Below, in pieces: positions 1-6,274 of a stretch of DNA of 6,937 nt. The stretch comes from JBDSTZ01 sp039927975 (GTDB taxonomy: Bacteria > Pseudomonadota > Gammaproteobacteria > Burkholderiales > Burkholderiaceae_D). The notes below the pieces were generated by a model. That model had not been told where the DNA came from, made no database searches, and saw only the letters and a list, made by a program, of their open reading frames with translations. A program made the translations under genes and the position numbers. The stretch lies in assembly GCA_039927975.1 (NCBI GenBank), contig JBDSTZ010000277.1, positions 1-6,937 on the forward strand, given 5' to 3'. Position 1 is the stretch's first letter. Each line of letters opens with the position of its first letter.

Positions 1-548
1 CACTTCAAGAGCAGATGGCGATACGCTGTATAAGGGTCGCTCCGAAAGGTTGCAATATTGTATGGAGAGTAGGGTACGCCGGTGTGGGTATTAAATGCTG
101 TGTACATATCATTCATCTGAGGCTTGCCCCTTAGAATCACATTTGTATCCCGGTCTGGGTGGCCTTCGGGGAAAGGAGCATATATTGCCATGTGGCCAGG
201 CCACAGTAGTATGTCTCCGACTTGTAAGGCGATGTGTGTGAGGTCTATTTTTCTGAAGCGATTGCTTAACCGTGCATAGTTTGCAAAATTCGCCGTGCTT
301 TGGTAAGGGTATGGGAATCCAGCGTCGATATAACTTTTATTGGTTATGCCCGAGCAATCGCCGATTACTCCTTTAACTGATCCGGAGCCCACCATCCCGT
401 AAGGAGTGCCTTTCCATTTGGCAGTCGCTTCGATGATCTTCCATCCAGCCGCTTCACTCAGGAAATCTCCAAAATCGCATTGCTTGCCAATCGAATTTGT
501 TTTATCGCTAGTGATTGATTCTCCTAAAATAATCTGGTGATGAGTCAT
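1..548 (-). CDS. Putative T6SS cargo effector, NlpC/P60-type cysteine peptidase (partial, 3' end beyond the window)
   Basis: The frame is open from ATG at 548 to the window edge (182 codons, no stop). Visible motifs are WKGTPYG (residues 45-51), GDCSG (63-67, candidate nucleophile Cys65) and VGDILLWPGHMAIYAP (110-125, candidate His119), followed by a possible third polar residue, His155 in NTHTGVPY or His130. This order and spacing is that of NlpC/P60 peptidases, which cut peptide bonds in peptidoglycan stems; NlpC/P60 folds are used by T6SS amidase effectors. No signal peptide is visible, as expected for T6SS cargo. The start overlaps the vgrG stop by one base and has an AGGAG ribosome site 7 nt upstream, so the two are probably translationally coupled. 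GC is about 47%, well below the vgrG core, which suggests acquisition. The family call is strong from motifs; the effector role is inferred from position. An immunity gene would be expected downstream, off the window. Confidence 0.85.
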   Translation of the reverse strand, partial: MTHHQIILGESITSDKTNSIGKQCDFGDFLSEAAGWKIIEATAKWKGTPYGMVGSGSVKGVIGDCSGITNKSYIDAGFPYPYQSTANFANYARLSNRFRKIDLTHIALQVGDILLWPGHMAIYAPFPEGHPDRDTNVILRGKPQMNDMYTAFNTHTGVPYSPYNIATFRSDPYTAYRHLLLK

Positions 549-3500
549 TAGTTTGCTCCTTGATCGGCAGGAAAGTCTTCGGGAACATATATTAGCTTTA
601 CGCTTTCTATCCGTTCGCTGGTGAACAAGTCTGTCCTGCCGGACTCATCTGTAGTCCCTTCCATTTCTGTGCCGTCCGCTGCTAGAATTTTGTAGCGCAT
701 GTTGGCCATCGGGGTTCCCATTGGATCTCTGACCACGAAGTGCTCATCGTGACTTTCATTCATCAGTTCAAATCTGGCCGGTTGGCCGATATACCCGTCC
801 AATCGTTTGGTGCAGCCGTTTTCGTCGGTGAATCCTTCGATGGATTGGTTTCCCGTCAGGGCGCGATATCGGCGCCGCTTAACTGGTGCACCTTCGTGCG
901 TTCTTAAAATGAAGTGCTGGTCGCCGGCGTCGCCTTCGTGCTTTGGAAAAAGGGGCATGTCGAAGTGGCTTACCTTCGGCCCGGCCAACTCCTTCGCCGT
1001 CGCCTTGAACTCCACCTGCCCCGGCGCGTGAATCATGATGTCGCCGCCTTCGAGCTTGATAAACGCCCCTTGTGCCGTCATCAGCACGTGCGCTTTCGCG
1101 CTCACGCCAACGGTTTTGGTCACGCTGGCAAACGTGATCGCCTTATCGGCCGTGATGCGGGTCTGATCCGACTGGCTCTGGCAACTGACTTTCCCACTAG
1201 CCGCATGCAAGCTGATCCCGGTCTCTTGTCCAGTGCGCTGTTGATCACTGGCCTTGCCATACGTGAACAGGCTAATCCCCGCCCTGACCGCATGAAAGCT
1301 CCCGCCCTGGTTGGCCAGATTGATATCCTGCCCCGCGCTCAGGCTGCTCGTCTTCCCCGCGCAAATCAACACGTCCACCGCCGATGTCGCGGCGATTCCC
1401 GACTGCGCCGACAATTGCAATCGCGGCTCGCTGTACGCCGTCGCTTTGCCCTGTCCGCCGCCATTCACGCCCTCGTCAGTGGTCGCGGCGCGCAGCACCT
1501 CAACCCCATGCGCATGCGCGGCAATCGCCGGCAAGGCCTTGGCCTCAGCTTCCTTGGGCAACCTGGCATTGTGCGTCTGCGCCGTCGTCGCCAGTTGCAG
1601 CATCATCTGATGACTCTGTTCGATCTGCCCTGTGGCCTCCTGCGCATCGAGCTGCCCGCCAGCCGCGCCATCGCGCATGTCGGTCGACAGCAGCATGCCT
1701 TTACCAGCACGCAGCGCCGCGCCAAACTCCGTCTTCAATTCGGCGCCAAAGCCCACGGCGTCGAGCCGCCGGTTGTCGCTCTGATGCCGCAGCGCGCCCA
1801 GGTTGAGTTCCGATGATCCCCTGTGCGCACTGGCATGCTGTTGCAGGGCCGCGCGTCCATGGCCGGGACTATCGTCAAACACCAACTGGCTGTACGCTCC
1901 CGCGCCTTGCTTGCTCGCGCCCATCGCCTGCGACTTGATGCCAGACAACGCGGCGGGATGCGCATGCGCGCCCGACTCCCCCGGAAACCACGCCGGCGCA
2001 TTCCCGGTTGCATTGCCGGCGCCCACCGCGAACTGATTATGCTGCGCATCGCGAGCGCCCTTGCCGTTGTACAGCGCACCGATGACCACTGGCCGGTCGA
2101 TGTCGCCGTCGAGAAAATCGACCAGCACTTCTTGCCCCACCCGGGGCAGCGCGTTGCCGCCCCAGTTCGCGCCCGCGATAGGCGCCAACGTGGAGGCGAC
2201 GCGCACCCAGGTTCCGCTTGTCTCATCGGCAGGCGCGCCGATATGGCCGCCGGGCGCCGGATGCAGGCGGCGGCTCTGGCTTTTCTCGCCACGCTGCCAG
2301 TGAAATTGCACCTTGATCCGGTGGTCGCGGTCGGTGTGCACGGCTGCGCCCTCCGGTCCGACCACGAGGGCAGTTTGTTGCCCATGCACCCGCGCCTTCG
2401 GAAAACGCTGGCGGCCGTCCGGCCCCACGTCGCTGGTGCGATAGGGCACAGCGCTGTCGATCGCTTCCACCCGGTTGCGGTACAGCGGCCGCTCGCCATG
2501 CAGGATCGGCTGGGCTTGCGTCTGCTCCTGATCGATCAGGCCCGACAGCACGCTCGGGCCGATCGCTTTCCCGATATGGGCACGCAGTTCGGCGCGCAGA
2601 TTGTTATGCATCAGGTGCGTCACCCGAACGATCAGAAAGCCGCTGCTGTCCAACTTGACGTCATGATGGTCCAGCAATTTGAAGCGCGTGCCCGCCGCCA
2701 TTGTGCGGACCGTGCCGGCGCAGGTATGCACTTCGCGGCTGGCCTCGAGCGCCTGCAAGCGATGGGTCGCCTGCCGTTCGCCTTGCTGCGGCGTCTGGTA
2801 GCCATAGGCCCCGCAGACGTCGCGCGCCGTTAGTTCGATCGCGCCGCGTTCGGCGCTGGCCATACTGACCGGCCGGTTGCCGCGCGTGCGGTAATCCCAG
2901 CTGCCCAGTTCAACGCCATTGGTCTGCAGGCGCGATTCGCTGCGCCATATGTCGATACTGTCCTCCTTCATCACCGCGCCCGGTTGGGTGAAGCGCATCG
3001 CGACCTGCTGGTTGTGCTTGAACACGCCGTTATGGTCGGCAATCACCAAGCGGTGGCTGCCCAGGCTGGCGCTGCCGCGATCGGCGGTGTGTTCAAAGAA
3101 GTAGAACAAGCCTTCTTCCAGCATCAGCCGCTGGGCGAAGGCGAGGTCGCTTTCCAGGTATTGCGTGCACAAACTGCGACGCGGAAATTGCGAACGGCCC
3201 AGGGTGTCGAAGCGCCACTCCGGCGCCAGCCGCCCTTGACCCTGCCAGCGCGCGAATACGCAGTCGAGAATGTCGATCACGTCCATGTCCTGGAAAACCC
3301 GGCTGTCCTGGGTCTTGGCGAGAAAAGCCGTCCACGGCTCGACCACCAGGTGATAGCGCGCCAGGCCGCCGTTGGCGCCGCTGTTGACGATGCGCGTGAC
3401 GTGGCCGTGGAAGGGCCGGCTGCCGGCGGTGGTGTGCAGCTCGAGCAGGACCGGCTGGCCGATCAGGGTTTTCAGTTCAATCCGGGCATCGGTCGAGAGG

Positions 3501-3679
3501 GCGGCGATGTGCAGGCTGAAGTCCTGGCTCAGCCCTTCCTCGGCGCGCACGCACTCGGCCAGCAATTGGGTCGCACCGAACGGCGTGGTCAGCCGCAGCA
3601 GGCGGGTGTCTTGCGTGGGACTGCCAAACAGTGCCTTGAGGCCGGCCGCCGATACGGGGGAATCGCCTGCTTCTGCCAT
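548..3679 (-). CDS. vgrG: Type VI secretion system spike protein VgrG with duplicated C-terminal adaptor-like extension
   Basis: This 1043-residue protein forms the trimeric tip of the T6SS needle and carries effectors. Approximate order: gp27-like base about 25-375 (including SLCTQYLESDLAFAQRLML); gp5-like OB fold about 435-540 (IKVQFHWQRGEKS, then GTWVRVASTLAPIAGANWGG, then DGDIDRPVVIGALYNG); T6SS_Vgr region about 595-700 (SQLVFDDSPGHGRAALQ, FGAELKTEFGAALRAGKGML); DUF2345 beta-prism about 715-900 (QGAFIKLEGGDIMIHAPG). Residues 905-1043 are an extension with two copies of a small repeat. No enzymatic domain is visible, so this looks like a structural, cargo-carrying VgrG. I chose ATG 3679 because AAGGAG lies 7 nt upstream; an in-frame GTG at 3703 would add 8 residues but would place that AAGGAG inside the coding region. 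The extension is distinctly lower in GC than the core. The gene is followed directly by the NlpC/P60 gene, its likely cargo. Confidence 0.97.
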   Translation of the reverse strand: MAEAGDSPVSAAGLKALFGSPTQDTRLLRLTTPFGATQLLAECVRAEEGLSQDFSLHIAALSTDARIELKTLIGQPVLLELHTTAGSRPFHGHVTRIVNSGANGGLARYHLVVEPWTAFLAKTQDSRVFQDMDVIDILDCVFARWQGQGRLAPEWRFDTLGRSQFPRRSLCTQYLESDLAFAQRLMLEEGLFYFFEHTADRGSASLGSHRLVIADHNGVFKHNQQVAMRFTQPGAVMKEDSIDIWRSESRLQTNGVELGSWDYRTRGNRPVSMASAERGAIELTARDVCGAYGYQTPQQGERQATHRLQALEASREVHTCAGTVRTMAAGTRFKLLDHHDVKLDSSGFLIVRVTHLMHNNLRAELRAHIGKAIGPSVLSGLIDQEQTQAQPILHGERPLYRNRVEAIDSAVPYRTSDVGPDGRQRFPKARVHGQQTALVVGPEGAAVHTDRDHRIKVQFHWQRGEKSQSRRLHPAPGGHIGAPADETSGTWVRVASTLAPIAGANWGGNALPRVGQEVLVDFLDGDIDRPVVIGALYNGKGARDAQHNQFAVGAGNATGNAPAWFPGESGAHAHPAALSGIKSQAMGASKQGAGAYSQLVFDDSPGHGRAALQQHASAHRGSSELNLGALRHQSDNRRLDAVGFGAELKTEFGAALRAGKGMLLSTDMRDGAAGGQLDAQEATGQIEQSHQMMLQLATTAQTHNARLPKEAEAKALPAIAAHAHGVEVLRAATTDEGVNGGGQGKATAYSEPRLQLSAQSGIAATSAVDVLICAGKTSSLSAGQDINLANQGGSFHAVRAGISLFTYGKASDQQRTGQETGISLHAASGKVSCQSQSDQTRITADKAITFASVTKTVGVSAKAHVLMTAQGAFIKLEGGDIMIHAPGQVEFKATAKELAGPKVSHFDMPLFPKHEGDAGDQHFILRTHEGAPVKRRRYRALTGNQSIEGFTDENGCTKRLDGYIGQPARFELMNESHDEHFVVRDPMGTPMANMRYKILAADGTEMEGTTDESGRTDLFTSERIESVKLIYVPEDFPADQGAN
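556..560 (-). promoter_or_regulatory. Ribosome binding site of the NlpC/P60 gene, inside the vgrG 3' end
   Basis: AGGAG reads on the minus strand 7 nt before the ATG at 548, within the last codons of vgrG. With the TAATG stop/start overlap it fixes the effector start and suggests termination-reinitiation coupling. Confidence 0.8.
572..748 (-). repeat. VgrG C-terminal repeat, copy 2 (residues about 978-1036)
   Basis: The second copy begins DEHFVVRDPMGTPMANMRY, then MEGTTDESGRT, and ends with a strand VKLIYVPEDF just before the stop. It keeps the Gly-Pro, Arg-Tyr and TDExGxT positions of copy 1 and lies directly before the effector start. Confidence 0.7.
758..922 (-). repeat. VgrG C-terminal repeat, copy 1 (residues about 920-974)
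   Basis: The repeat begins DQHFILRTHEGAPVKRRRY and continues through IEGFTDENGCT to a beta-strand end ARFELMN. Aligned by eye with copy 2 it shares 16 of 38 positions with one gap, keeping the pattern (D)xHFxxR...GxP...RY...EGxTDExGxT. The pattern resembles the small transthyretin-like or carboxypeptidase-regulatory-like beta domains found at VgrG tails. A cargo-docking role is inferred. Confidence 0.7.
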
Positions 3680-3686
3680 CGCATCG

Positions 3687-3692
3687 CTCCTT
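3687..3692 (-). promoter_or_regulatory. Ribosome binding site deciding the vgrG start
   Basis: AAGGAG lies 7 nt upstream of the ATG at 3679. It supports that ATG over the in-frame GTG at 3703, whose reading frame would run through this site. Confidence 0.8.
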
Positions 3693-3878
3693 GTGTGCGC
3701 CACCAGCTTCCCAGCTGTTGCCGATTTACAAGGTTAGAAGGATTCCGAAAATCAAGATTTGCGCGGCATCATGTTGGCGGGCGTTGGGCGAGGTCGCCTT
3801 TGCCCAGCGGAATAGGGACCATGGCTGACACACGGTGCGTCTGCCGGCGCCTGGTAAGGGGCGCCTCGTCCGCGAACT

Positions 3879-4182
3879 CATCCACACTTAACGGTGAAAC
3901 AGCGGGAGATCTCCCCGCCGGCCCCGGCAAGCATGAACATCAGTCCGAGCCGCCACGAGATGACGTGGCTGGCCATGAAGGAAACATCCTCGCCGTTGCG
4001 CGCATGTTCCACGCCGTGCAATGGTCGGCGCGGATGCCGACGCCGAAGGCGGTCGATCCCGGTCCCGACATGAACTGGCACTCGCCGGTATTGATCACGC
4101 CGCCATTGCGGAGGTCAACGATGTCGCCACTCACCGGCGTGTTGTCGATCGAACGCTGATGGGCGGCGTCGGCAATCGGCAC
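3879..4182 (-). pseudogene. Possible frameshifted small gene remnant, unrecognised
   Basis: Two overlapping minus-strand frames look coding in succession. The first starts at GTG 4182 (VPIADAAHQRSIDNTPVSGD, then VDLRNGGVINTGECQFM) and is plausible down to about 4022. The second takes over near 4018 (HGVEHARNGEDVSFMASHV, then SWRLGLMFMLAGAGGEI) and ends at a TGA near 3879. Both stretches prefer G or C at third codon positions, and joining them needs a one-base shift near 4020. I do not recognise a family in either half, and neither frame has a good ribosome site. It could equally be non-coding DNA, where high GC keeps frames open by chance. The orientation matches vgrG downstream. Confidence 0.25.
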
Positions 4183-4234
4183 CGGCTTGTGTCGTTCGCT
4201 TGATCTCGCGCAAACAATCGATGAGCTTGATCGC

Positions 4235-4240
4235 TATGAT
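4235..4240 (+). promoter_or_regulatory. Possible -10 element for the PD-(D/E)XK gene
   Basis: TATGAT matches the sigma70 -10 consensus at 5 of 6 positions, 30 nt before the ATG at 4271. No good -35 lies at 16-18 nt upstream, so the call is weak. Confidence 0.3.
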
Positions 4241-4270
4241 CGGGAACTTTATTGACCCACGGCTGCCGCG

Positions 4271-4831
4271 ATGTCCAAACCGATTCTCGATGAACAAGAT
4301 GACGCGGCCGAGGGCGCCACGCCGGCCGCACGCGGAGCGCGCATCGCCAAGGGCCGCCTCGGCGAGCAAAAGCTCAACGACTGGTTCAAGGCCCAGCAAC
4401 TGTCGTATGTTGCGATTTGCCAGGACCTGGCCAGTTTTGCGCCGCTGTTTCGCGACAGCGTCAAGCGTCCCGATTTCCTGATGCTGATCGACGGCATCGG
4501 GCTGATCGCCATCGACGCCAAGAACAAGACCCTGTCGGCGCATAACGAATTCACGCTGACCGTGTCGACCGAGTTGGCGCGCGCGATCGCCTTCGAGCGC
4601 TTGTTCCGCATGCCGCTGTGGTACGCCTTCCGCAATTGCGAGCGCGAGGACAGCCCGTGGTACTGGATCAATTCGCTCAAGGTGATCGAGGTCGGCGTCA
4701 AGCGCTTGAACGGCCAGGAGGTCGAATTCCTCGCGATCAAGCTCGACGAATTCGAATGCATCGCCAGCGCGGCCGACCTGGCCAAGCTGTACACCCACCG
4801 CCCGGCCTCTTACCGGCACCTGGCGGGCTAA
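4271..4831 (+). CDS. Small PD-(D/E)XK nuclease-like protein of unknown function
   Basis: The 186-residue protein begins MSKPILDEQDD and has an Ala/Arg-rich, probably flexible first 25 residues. The core shows the order typical of PD-(D/E)XK enzymes: a first helix with a Glu (GRLGEQKLNDWF, Glu32), then RPDFLMLID (Asp68) and, one strand later, IAIDAKNK (Asp82-x-Lys84). These three acidic residues and the Lys are the usual metal and catalytic ligands of the fold. The second half (ELARAIAFERLFRMPLWYAF, later WYWINSLKVIEVGVKRLN) has no motif I can name. No signal peptide or membrane segment is seen. There is no clear Shine-Dalgarno before ATG 4271, so the start is the best available rather than certain. 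Codon use matches the chromosomal background. It stands alone, divergent from vgrG. The fold call is motif-based; any link to DNA repair, restriction or the T6SS is unproven. Confidence 0.8.
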   Translation: MSKPILDEQDDAAEGATPAARGARIAKGRLGEQKLNDWFKAQQLSYVAICQDLASFAPLFRDSVKRPDFLMLIDGIGLIAIDAKNKTLSAHNEFTLTVSTELARAIAFERLFRMPLWYAFRNCEREDSPWYWINSLKVIEVGVKRLNGQEVEFLAIKLDEFECIASAADLAKLYTHRPASYRHLAG

Positions 4832-4910
4832 GGTGCGGCGCCGTCGCCGCCAAGCCCCGGGGGCCGCCTTCACTGGCCTGTCGCCAACGCGGCAGGTCCG
4901 TTTGAGCTTT

Positions 4911-4944
4911 CTCAAGCATTGAGCGTCCGACGAGTTCGTATGAT
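4911..4944 (+). promoter_or_regulatory. Likely promoter with an overlapping dyad upstream of the outer-membrane protein gene
   Basis: TATGAT (4939-4944) is a good -10. TTGAGC (4919-4924) resembles a -35, but the spacing is only 14 nt. The dyad CTCAA-GCA-TTGAG (4911-4923) overlaps the -35, and another TTGAG at 4902-4906 can pair with the same CTCAA. This could be an operator, but the evidence is only sequence pattern. Confidence 0.3.
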
Positions 4945-5025
4945 GAATTGTCGGCGGTGTGCCTGAATCGCTTGCAGTTGGGCGCCGCTTCCTTCAACTA
5001 CGGTATCGTCACGGGGCCCATCATC

Positions 5026-5982
5026 ATGCATCCACGCGCGCTTCTCCTCGCCGGCGCCGGCAGCTTGCTGCCCGCCTTCGCCATGGCCAGTTGCGGCTCG
5101 GCCTTTTGTACCGTCAACACCAACTGGACCACCGAACGCGCGCTGGCAGAAGCGTCGTCCTCGTTCGACATGCGCTACGAATTCATCAAGCAGGACCAGC
5201 CCTTCGCCGGCAGCGAGCGCATCGCGGTCGGCCAGATGCCGCGCCACCACGACGAAGTCCGCACACTCAACCGCAACCTGGTGACGAGCTTCAGCCAGAA
5301 CTTCGGCGGCGGCTGGGGGCTGAGTGTCTCCGCGCCCCTCGGCCAGCGCGACCATCTGCACGTGCACAATCACCAGGGCGCGCGGCTCGACGAAGCGTGG
5401 CGCTTCACCGAATGGGGCGACGTGCGGGCGCTCGCCCGCTATCAGCTTTCGGCGGCCGACAATCCGCTCAAGCCGGCCAGCGGCGGTCTGCTGTTTGGTC
5501 TCAAGCTGCCGACCGGTAGCTTCAATGTGCGCAACGGGCAGGGCGCCGAAGCCGAACGCAGCCTGCAGCCGGGCACCGGCACCACCGACCTGATTCTCGG
5601 CGGCTACCACCACGAACAAGACCCGGTTCAGGATACGTCGTGGTTCGTCCAGGCCCAGTGGCAGCATGCCCTCAACAGCCGGCGCGGCTACAAGCCAGGC
5701 GCCGTCCTGAGCGCCGACCTCGGCTTTCGCGCCGGCGTCGGCGAACGCATCGGCCTGCTGGCGCAGCTAAACTTTTTGCACAAGCGTCCGGACCGCGGCG
5801 GCGAAGCTGAACCGCAAGACAGCGGCGGTCGCTTCGTGTTTTTCAGCCCCGGTTTGAGCGTCGCGCTGCCGGGCAATTTGCAAGCATATGCCTACTACCA
5901 GCATCCGCTGTATCGCCACGTGAGCGGTGTGCAACTGACGGCGCAGCGCGCGCTGCTGATTGGTGTGAGCGGTCATCTGTGA
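5026..5982 (+). CDS. Secreted outer-membrane beta-barrel-like protein, function unknown
   Basis: I start this 318-residue protein at ATG 5026 because it gives a classical signal peptide: MHPR, a hydrophobic stretch LLLAGAGSLLPAF, then AMA before Ser22. A longer frame from TTG 4948 would bury that signal. The mature protein begins with a CX4C pair (Cys23, Cys28) and VNTNW, and then alternates short amphipathic strands with Gly/Asn/Asp turns, as in outer-membrane barrels of the transporter or MetA phenol-degradation-like type (for example GGWGLSVSAPLG, GGLLFGLKLPTGSF, GRFVFFSPGLSVALPG, LQAYAYYQHPLY). Distinctive features are RHHDEVRT (His74, His75) and RDHLHVHNH (His110, 112, 114, 116), which could bind a metal. 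MASC at residues 20-23 is a poor lipobox, so a lipoprotein is less likely. The last residue is Leu rather than the usual Phe. The substrate is unknown and the metal idea is inference. Confidence 0.75.
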   Translation: MHPRALLLAGAGSLLPAFAMASCGSAFCTVNTNWTTERALAEASSSFDMRYEFIKQDQPFAGSERIAVGQMPRHHDEVRTLNRNLVTSFSQNFGGGWGLSVSAPLGQRDHLHVHNHQGARLDEAWRFTEWGDVRALARYQLSAADNPLKPASGGLLFGLKLPTGSFNVRNGQGAEAERSLQPGTGTTDLILGGYHHEQDPVQDTSWFVQAQWQHALNSRRGYKPGAVLSADLGFRAGVGERIGLLAQLNFLHKRPDRGGEAEPQDSGGRFVFFSPGLSVALPGNLQAYAYYQHPLYRHVSGVQLTAQRALLIGVSGHL

Positions 5983-5996
5983 AGCCATTTACCGGT

Positions 5997-6022
5997 CGAT
6001 CGCCCAGTGACGGCAGCGATCG
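5997..6022 (+). terminator. Weak hairpin after the outer-membrane protein gene
   Basis: A perfect 7-bp stem, CGATCGC (5997-6003) with GCGATCG (6016-6022), and a 12-nt loop begins 15 bases after the TGA. No T-run follows, so intrinsic termination is doubtful; it could be a 3'-end stabilising structure or chance. The rest of 6023-6127 shows no gene. Confidence 0.25.
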
Positions 6023-6127
6023 GCGTAACGAAAGTGGCGGCTTGCGCGCGGGCGGGCGCCCGACGAAGCGCAGTACGCGGGCTTGCCGACTGCTCGTATG
6101 CGTTCGCCTGCAGGAAAAATTAAGGGC

Positions 6128-6157
6128 TTGTCAAACAAGGAACAAGCGGAGTAGACT
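6128..6157 (+). promoter_or_regulatory. Sigma70-like promoter of the thiC transcript
   Basis: TTGTCA (6128-6133, 5 of 6 to consensus) and TAGACT (6152-6157, 4 of 6) are separated by 18 nt. Transcription would begin near 6164, about 20 nt before the riboswitch aptamer, which is the expected geometry. Confidence 0.5.
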
Positions 6158-6182
6158 CGCTCCCGTTACTGAAAAGTGACAA

Positions 6183-6274
6183 CACGCTAGGGGTCCTGCA
6201 AGTCGCAACAGCGGCGCGCGGGTGAGACATACCCTTCGAACCTGATCTGGATAATGCCAGCGAAGGGAAGCTAC
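6183..6274 (+). promoter_or_regulatory. TPP riboswitch aptamer (THI element)
   Basis: The conserved THI-box parts occur in order: CTAGGGGTCC (6187-6196) at the 5' side, TGAGA (6223-6227) in the pyrimidine-binding arm, ACCCTTCGAACCTGATCTGG (6231-6250), and TAATGCCAGCGAAGGGAAGC (6252-6271) closing the pyrophosphate arm. It senses thiamine pyrophosphate in the nascent mRNA and represses thiamine synthesis genes. It lies 79 nt upstream of the thiC start codon. Confidence 0.96.

Larger units (their letters stand above)
3704..4270. other. Gene-poor interval between divergent vgrG and the PD-(D/E)XK gene
   Basis: I see no convincing intact gene in this stretch. It contains the vgrG 5' region next to 3700, where no clear sigma70 promoter stands out (a TTGATT at about 3752-3757 has only a poor -10 downstream). 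It also contains a possible frameshifted remnant on the minus strand (listed separately) and, near its right end, a -10-like TATGAT for the plus-strand gene. No tRNA, CRISPR or terminator hairpin with a T-run was found by eye. Confidence 0.5.

Noticed and set aside
914..2833. Long plus-strand open frames (914-1816, 1823-2833) opposite vgrG
   Set aside because: They lie antisense to an unmistakable VgrG, are rich in Arg/Ala/His with no family motif, and arise from the G/C-rich third positions of vgrG codons.
3680..3703. GTG at 3703 as the vgrG start
   Set aside because: It adds only 8 residues and would put the good AAGGAG site inside the coding region; ATG 3679 is better supported.
2984..4159. 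391-codon plus-strand frame crossing the vgrG start
   Set aside because: Most of it is antisense to the VgrG N-terminal domain; the part beyond 3703 has no recognisable domain or good ribosome site.
4835..4850. GCGGCG/CGCCGC hairpin just after the PD-(D/E)XK gene as a terminator
   Set aside because: Only 6 bp in very GC-rich sequence with no T-run; expected by chance at this composition.
4115..4915. 266-codon minus-strand frame over the PD-(D/E)XK gene
   Set aside because: It is the mirror of 4271-4831, Arg/Ala/Asp-rich without motifs, while the plus strand has conserved-looking catalytic motifs.
4948..5025. TTG at 4948 as the start of the outer-membrane protein
   Set aside because: It would bury the signal peptide 26 residues inside; ATG 5026 gives a normal signal peptide.
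4912..5667. 251-codon minus-strand frame over the outer-membrane protein gene
   Set aside because: Antisense shadow; the plus strand has a signal peptide and barrel-like strands.
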